In this document: in pieces, positions 60,283 to 64,000 of the stretch | How the letters are laid out: each line of letters begins with the position of its first letter | Position numbering within the stretch: the stretch's first letter is position 1 | Assembly: GCF_001483745.1 (NCBI RefSeq) | Contig: NZ_LQBL01000031.1 | Location: 233,861 to 297,860, forward strand | DNA length: 64,000 nt | Source: Serinicoccus chungangensis | Lineage (GTDB): Bacteria > Actinomycetota > Actinomycetes > Actinomycetales > Dermatophilaceae | Reading direction: 5' to 3' | Notes under the pieces: generated by a model | Told to the model about the DNA's origin: nothing | The model's input: the letters and a program-made list of their open reading frames with translations, nothing else | Database searches by the model: none | Translations under genes and position numbers: made by a program

Positions 60283-61539
60283 TCAGAGGCGCCTTGAGTT
60301 GCGGCGAGGTGGCGTGAGCGGTCGGCGACTGAGCGCGAGCGCGGCGATGGGGATGACATGGAGCACGGCGATGGTCAAGATGGCGTTCGTGGGTCCGAGG
60401 TGTGCTCCGAGGAGCCCTCCGATGGCGTTTCCGAGGGGGTAGCCGGCGATGCCGATGGCGCCCCGGGCGCCGGCGATCAGGGGGCGGTGGTGGACGGGGA
60501 TGAGTCGCTGCTGGGCTGTTCTGATGACGGGGTAGAGGGGTCCGTCGGCGAGAGTTGCTCCTGCGCCAGCGGCTGCCGCCACTGAGAGTCTGCGTGCACC
60601 GCCGAGCAGTGCAAGGCCGGTGCCACGGATGAGCAGGGAGACGATCACCACGGGCCGGACGGGGAGGTCTGCGACGCGGGGGCTGATCAGGGCTGTCCCG
60701 ACGAGGGTGGAGGCCGCGAAGATGCTGGTGAGCAGTCCAAGCTGTGCGGGGCCGCCATGGAGGGTTTCGCTGACCAGCAGAGGCAGCAGGACTTCTTGAG
60801 CGCCGGACGCGAATAGGACGAACAGGCTGACCAGGGTGAGGTAGAGGCTCGAACGGTATCGGGTCAGCAGCAGGCGGAAACCGGTCAGTACCCCGCTGGA
60901 CTGCTGGGGTGTCTCGCCGTGGCATGGGTTCTCGTTGCCTGTGGAGTCGTCATCGGCCGTGGTGGGTTCGAGGGGAACCGTGGGGACCAGGAGCGCCATG
61001 CTCAAGTAGCACCCGGCGACCAAGATCAAAGCGAACGGGGCGTTGAGAGCAGCCAGGATGAAACCGGCGGTGGCCGGACCGGCGAGGTCGGAGAGATCCC
61101 ACACCAGAGAAACCAGTGCGTTGGCCTCGGTCAAGTGCTCGTCGTCAACCAGTTCGGGTGTGGCCGCGTCCAGGGCGATCTCTGAAGCTGGGCCGGTCAG
61201 CCCGGCGAAGAGTGCGTAGATCAGCAGGCTGGTCATTGACGGCTCGCCGGCTGCGAGGATCGCGGCCAATGCCAGGACGGCCATGGCTCGGGCGATGTTG
61301 TCCCAACGGACCGAGGTGCGCACGCCGACGCGGGTCACGAGGTGGCCAGCGATCGGCGAGATCGCAATCGCGGGTAACGCCGCGACCAGGAGGACCAGGC
61401 CCAGCGCGGCTGGACCATGGGCTTGCAGCGTCACCCAGACCAGCACGAGGGTGGCCATGGCATCGCCGATTCGCGCCGTCGTCATTCCGACGAATAGCCG
61501 CCGGAACGACGACCCAGCCAATGGTCTGAACAGAGACAT
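60283..61539 (-). CDS. Major facilitator superfamily transporter
   Basis: A 418-residue transporter with about twelve hydrophobic helices and a charged central loop (TTADDDSTGNENPCHGETPQQ). The start MSLFRPLAGSSFRRLFVGMTTARIGDAM and the sequence pattern fit the MFS_3/enterobactin-exporter-like drug efflux group. GC content and codon use are visibly lower in bias than in the first 58 kb, suggesting transfer. Substrate unknown. The 227 bp between this gene and the ArsR start hold only the ArsR operator. Confidence 0.88.
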   Translation of the reverse strand: MSLFRPLAGSSFRRLFVGMTTARIGDAMATLVLVWVTLQAHGPAALGLVLLVAALPAIAISPIAGHLVTRVGVRTSVRWDNIARAMAVLALAAILAAGEPSMTSLLIYALFAGLTGPASEIALDAATPELVDDEHLTEANALVSLVWDLSDLAGPATAGFILAALNAPFALILVAGCYLSMALLVPTVPLEPTTADDDSTGNENPCHGETPQQSSGVLTGFRLLLTRYRSSLYLTLVSLFVLFASGAQEVLLPLLVSETLHGGPAQLGLLTSIFAASTLVGTALISPRVADLPVRPVVIVSLLIRGTGLALLGGARRLSVAAAAGAGATLADGPLYPVIRTAQQRLIPVHHRPLIAGARGAIGIAGYPLGNAIGGLLGAHLGPTNAILTIAVLHVIPIAALALSRRPLTPPRRNSRRL

Positions 61540-61749
61540 CCCCCAGACCGTACGGCCATGATTTTTCGTTCGCCAAACACGGCGCTAATGTGTAAAACTC
61601 CAGGTCAGAGGCATGATATTAATCGGGAACGCGCGCCGTCCCCCCTCCACCACACATGGAGAGTTCCGTGCCGAACGTCGTCTCGCGTCCCCGGTCCACA
61701 GTGACGGACGAAACGCAGCGTCTCGGGATCTGAGCGCCCTTCGAGGGGG

Positions 61750-62022
61750 CCGGGTGTGCGCGGCGGAGCGCGCTACCACCACTTCGCCGACAAGTCCACC
61801 CTGCTCGCGATCGTCTGTCGCAGATCCTGGACGGGCGTTGCCCGTGGTGGAAGCGGCCGCAGCCGAGGGGCGTGGCCTGCGGACGCTGTCGTGCGCGGGT
61901 CGATCGCGTTGGAGCGTTCGCAGCGTGAGTATGCGCCTTCATCGGCCGCGCAGGTCTCGGTGTTGGACGGATGGCAGGTGTCCCTGAGAGGACCGGCCGG
62001 TGAAGGCCGAGGCGACGTATGA
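61750..62022 (+). pseudogene. Fragment of a TetR-family regulator
   Basis: The stretch [17 protein letters not shown] is the end of a TetR DNA-binding helix-turn-helix (usual form YHHFxxKxxLL). The upstream half of the domain is missing and the downstream sequence drifts between frames ([15 protein letters not shown] in another frame). The remaining 61540-61750 and 62023-62077 hold no gene I can support. Confidence 0.55.
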
Positions 62023-62077
62023 CCAGCAAGCGCGTCCCGTCGTCCCAGCGGTCGCGGAACCCAGCGTGTCGACCGGG

Positions 62078-62410
62078 CTAGTTCGCTGGGTTGGCCAATC
62101 CTTCGTTGACGAGGAAGCTGAGGACGTACTCGTGGGTGGCGCCTGGGTCTAGGGCCGGCACTAGGTGCGCGCCGGGGTGGTCGCGTGCCAGGGTGCGGTA
62201 GCCCTGGGCGATGGCGTCGTTGTTGTTGATGTCGTCCTCGTACGGGTTGAGGAACAGCAGGATCCGGTCGGCCCGGATGGGCGCCCAGATGCTGTCGATG
62301 AGATCGCGGAAGGTGTTCTCGCTCAGGGCGTCGGGGTCGATGGCTCCACCGAACCAGCCGTACGCGATGGTGGACCACCACCACCGGTCTAGGATGAGCG
62401 ACCCGGCGCT
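62078..62410 (-). pseudogene. 3' fragment of a thymidylate-kinase-like protein
   Basis: The frame encodes [19 protein letters not shown]...[30 protein letters not shown]...[13 protein letters not shown], which has the arrangement of nucleoside monophosphate kinases (DR motif and LID-like region) but no P-loop. It is joined directly to the histidine-phosphatase fragment upstream at about 62400, so the N-terminal half has been lost. Confidence 0.5.
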
Positions 62411-62696
62411 GGGCGCCCACCGGCTTGGCCGTAGGACTTCTCTCGCAGGTCCGGCAACAGCACCGGTTCGACGTGGAGAACGTTGCCGATGGCCTGGGCT
62501 GTCTGGGCCGTGCGTCGCAGGTCCGAGCTGAACAGGTCCGCCCGAGCATCGTGAGGCACCAGCCGCCGGATCGTGGTGGCGATGGCGGCGGCGTGCTGCT
62601 GACCTCGGGCGTGAGTTCGGAGTCGTACCAACCACCGACCAGGCCCTCGGTGTGATGGGTGGCCTCGGGGTGGGCGACGACGTAGAGGTTCCTCAT
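62400..62696 (-). pseudogene. 5' fragment of a histidine phosphatase, frameshifted
   Basis: From ATG 62696 the frame encodes [30 protein letters not shown] (a phosphoglycerate-mutase-type start with His next to Pro rather than the usual RHGE). It continues after a one-base shift at about 62608 as [14 protein letters not shown]...[16 protein letters not shown]...[11 protein letters not shown]. The second half of the domain is missing. As in the peptidase E gene, one base is lost in a C run. Confidence 0.6.
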
Positions 62697-62785
62697 GACC
62701 TACCCGAGTATGCCGACCTACACCGACGCAGGGAGTCGACTGCCCACGGCCCAGACCGGCGCACAGGGTGCCCCGTGGGTCCGGC

Positions 62786-63253
62786 TCACCCGACCCGCGG
62801 TCGCTGGGCGGTGCGCGTCGTCGCTGCCGCCAAGGCGACGATGTGTGGGATGTGCTGATTGGAGACCGGCTCGTGCCAAACGTCAGCGGGGCTCCACCAA
62901 CGTGTCTCTGTGATGATCTCGCCAGGGAGGCCCATGGGGTGCACGCTGTCTTCCGGAAGGGCCACGGTGAAGAAGGCTGAGGTCGAGTGATACTCAAGGC
63001 CACCGAACGAGTAGTTGTGCTCGCCTTCGTGGAACGGTCCGCGGAGGTCGTTCTCGTCGACCACGATCCCGACTTCTTCGCGCATTTCGCGCACGGCCGC
63101 CTGTCGAGCGGTCTCGCCGGGCTCGATCCGGCCACCGATGGTGAACCAGTAGGACTGGTTCGGGACCGCGGGGTCGTGACCACGCAGGAGGAGCACCCGC
63201 CCCCGTGGGCTGACGGGGATGACCCGTGCGGTGCGGCGCTGGATCGGTTCCAC
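62786..63253 (-). CDS. NUDIX hydrolase
   Basis: A 155-residue NUDIX protein with the box GGRIEPGETARQAAVREMREEVGI near residue 40 (GX5EX7REUXEEXGU). An N-terminal strand (RVIPVSPRGRVLLLRGHDPA) and a C-terminal RWWSPADVW fit MutT/ADP-ribose pyrophosphatase-like members. Substrate is unknown. The start is GTG at 63253. Base composition is less GC-rich than the first 58 kb. Confidence 0.88.
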   Translation of the reverse strand: MEPIQRRTARVIPVSPRGRVLLLRGHDPAVPNQSYWFTIGGRIEPGETARQAAVREMREEVGIVVDENDLRGPFHEGEHNYSFGGLEYHSTSAFFTVALPEDSVHPMGLPGEIITETRWWSPADVWHEPVSNQHIPHIVALAAATTRTAQRPRVG

Positions 63254-63372
63254 GGCTCAATGTCACCACATGACTCCAGGGTTCACTCCGATCGTACAGT
63301 TTTCGGTGTGCCTGGAAGTGGAGTCCAGCAGGCTGTTCCTGCGAGTTCGGTGGGCGGGCAAGGCGGGGTCGG

Positions 63373-63750
63373 CTAGGTCTCGATCCAGTAGCGACGGTAC
63401 TGGCGGCCGTAGTCATTCGTGCGGACGTCTTCCAGGACGCCGCCGCAGCTCTCGATGGTCCTCCACGATGCGGTGTTGTCCTCGTAGCAGGTAGCAAGGA
63501 CTCGGTCGAGGTTGTGGTTGCGGGCGATGGGAAGGATCTGGCGAAGACCCCACGATGCAAGTCCCCGCCGCCTCGCTGACGGACGGACGCCATAACCGAT
63601 ATGACCGCCCCTGTGTGTCAACGCAGGAGTGAGTGTGTGCCGCAGGAGGATCGACCCCAGGTACTCCTCCCCTTGCACTAGCCAGCGGTAGGTGCACGTC
63701 GGGCGCTCCGGACAGTGGACGTCCGTTTCTGAGGCGATCAGGTGCCTCAC
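63373..63750 (-). CDS. GNAT acetyltransferase, N-terminally truncated
   Basis: A 125-residue fragment of a GNAT protein: YLGSILLRHTLTPAL..GGHIGYGVRPSARRRGLASWGLRQILPIAR with the acetyl-CoA P-loop (RRRGLA), and DNTASWRTIESCGG near the end. Relatives are about 170-180 residues and carry 50-60 more at the front; here a TAG codon lies directly before the GTG, so the 5' part has been lost. It may be non-functional. Confidence 0.7.
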   Translation of the reverse strand: MRHLIASETDVHCPERPTCTYRWLVQGEEYLGSILLRHTLTPALTHRGGHIGYGVRPSARRRGLASWGLRQILPIARNHNLDRVLATCYEDNTASWRTIESCGGVLEDVRTNDYGRQYRRYWIET

Positions 63751-63908
63751 CTAAGCCGCGAACCCTGCTGCGGTTTCAACGTCTGAACCGGCTTGCAAGC
63801 CGCATCCGTCTTGCCGCTGGCCGCCCCACTCGTGAAGGGACTCGATGAACGAGGAGTGATAGCGCTGATGCGGCACGACTAGGTCGACCATGATCCGACG
63901 GTGTCAAG

Positions 63909-64000
63909 GGACAGTGGGACTTCCCTGTAGGCGGACAGTAGATCTCCTTGCTGGCGGACAGTTCATCTCCCTGTCCGTGGTCAGCTGATCTCCCTGGGGC
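63909..64000. repeat. 23-bp tandem IS-end-like repeats at window edge
   Basis: Four units starting at 63909, 63933, 63956 and 63979 begin GGACAGT (GGTCAGC in the last) and contain GATCTCC or a variant. The pattern resembles the multiple terminal repeats of IS21-type elements, and a transposase would be expected beyond the window. The gap 63751-63908 holds nothing recognisable. Confidence 0.65.

Noticed and set aside
60251-60442. Small plus-strand frame starting MASPWSLAAIGQRRLELRR
   Set aside because: It runs into the antisense of the MFS gene, lacks a ribosome-binding site, and the resemblance to a helix-turn-helix start is too short.
63909-64000. Possible CRISPR array at window end
   Set aside because: Tandem 23-bp units without unique spacers; pattern fits IS ends.

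Overview
The window is high-GC chromosomal DNA from an actinobacterium, most likely order Micrococcales and plausibly the Ornithinimicrobiaceae/Intrasporangiaceae group. The evidence is very strong G/C bias at third codon positions, frequent GTG starts, a fused CydDC, a DUF5926 protein, an Rpf-type secreted protein and a CsoR/CopZ/CopA cassette. The family-level placement is inference. No rRNA, tRNA or CRISPR array was seen.

Layout. 1-4103: MacB/Lol-type ABC exporter (permease cut by the window edge, two ATPases). 4194-6360: deaminase, galE, a 22-bp repeat array, BlaI repressor. 6377-13410: M56-like membrane protease and a cytochrome bd operon (cydA, cydB, fused cydDC). 13420-17544: small membrane proteins, purB translationally coupled to a barstar-like inhibitor and a secreted RNase Sa-like nuclease. 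17705-17895: a non-coding element with terminal inverted repeats. 17961-20266: reductase, metallo-beta-lactamase-fold hydrolase, small alpha/beta-hydrolase-like protein. 20333-23200: copper cassette csoR-copZ-copA. 23197-27022: lipoprotein, glyoxalase-like protein, SPOUT methyltransferase and HAD phosphatase. 27069-31345: NatAB-like ABC exporter and a two-component system. 31454-38671: serS, lipid kinase, DUF4446, a second 22-bp repeat array, large membrane protein, glycosyltransferase, DUF5926. 38710-42604: acyl-CoA hydrolase, lgt, a MurE-like ligase and a tiny zinc ribbon under a CsoR-type operator. 42682-48200: sugar ABC importer and amylosucrase. 48374-58594: SprT-like protease, potassium channel, acyltransferase, DUF427, lipoprotein, Rpf-like protein, a frameshifted peptidase E/DinB pair and an aldo-keto reductase. 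58600-64000: a lower-GC accessory segment with IS-end-like repeats, a SnoaL/SRPBCC/ArsR cluster, an MFS transporter, degenerate gene fragments, a NUDIX hydrolase and a truncated acetyltransferase.

Three patterns cut across the genes. (i) At least sixteen genes have a TAnnnT -10 hexamer exactly 6-7 nt before the start codon and no ribosome-binding site, which is the signature of leaderless transcripts. (ii) The octamer GGCATACC/GGTATGCC occurs about 26 times in the first 58.4 kb and not at all in the last 5.6 kb. (iii) A 22-bp tandem repeat family occupies two intergenic gaps. Regulatory logic can be read for copper (two CsoR-type operators), for cyd (paired CTAC-N8-GTAG dyads beside blaI), for the ArsR cluster, and for a leaderless membrane-protein promoter covered by two GTCAAC-N5-GTTGAC palindromes.
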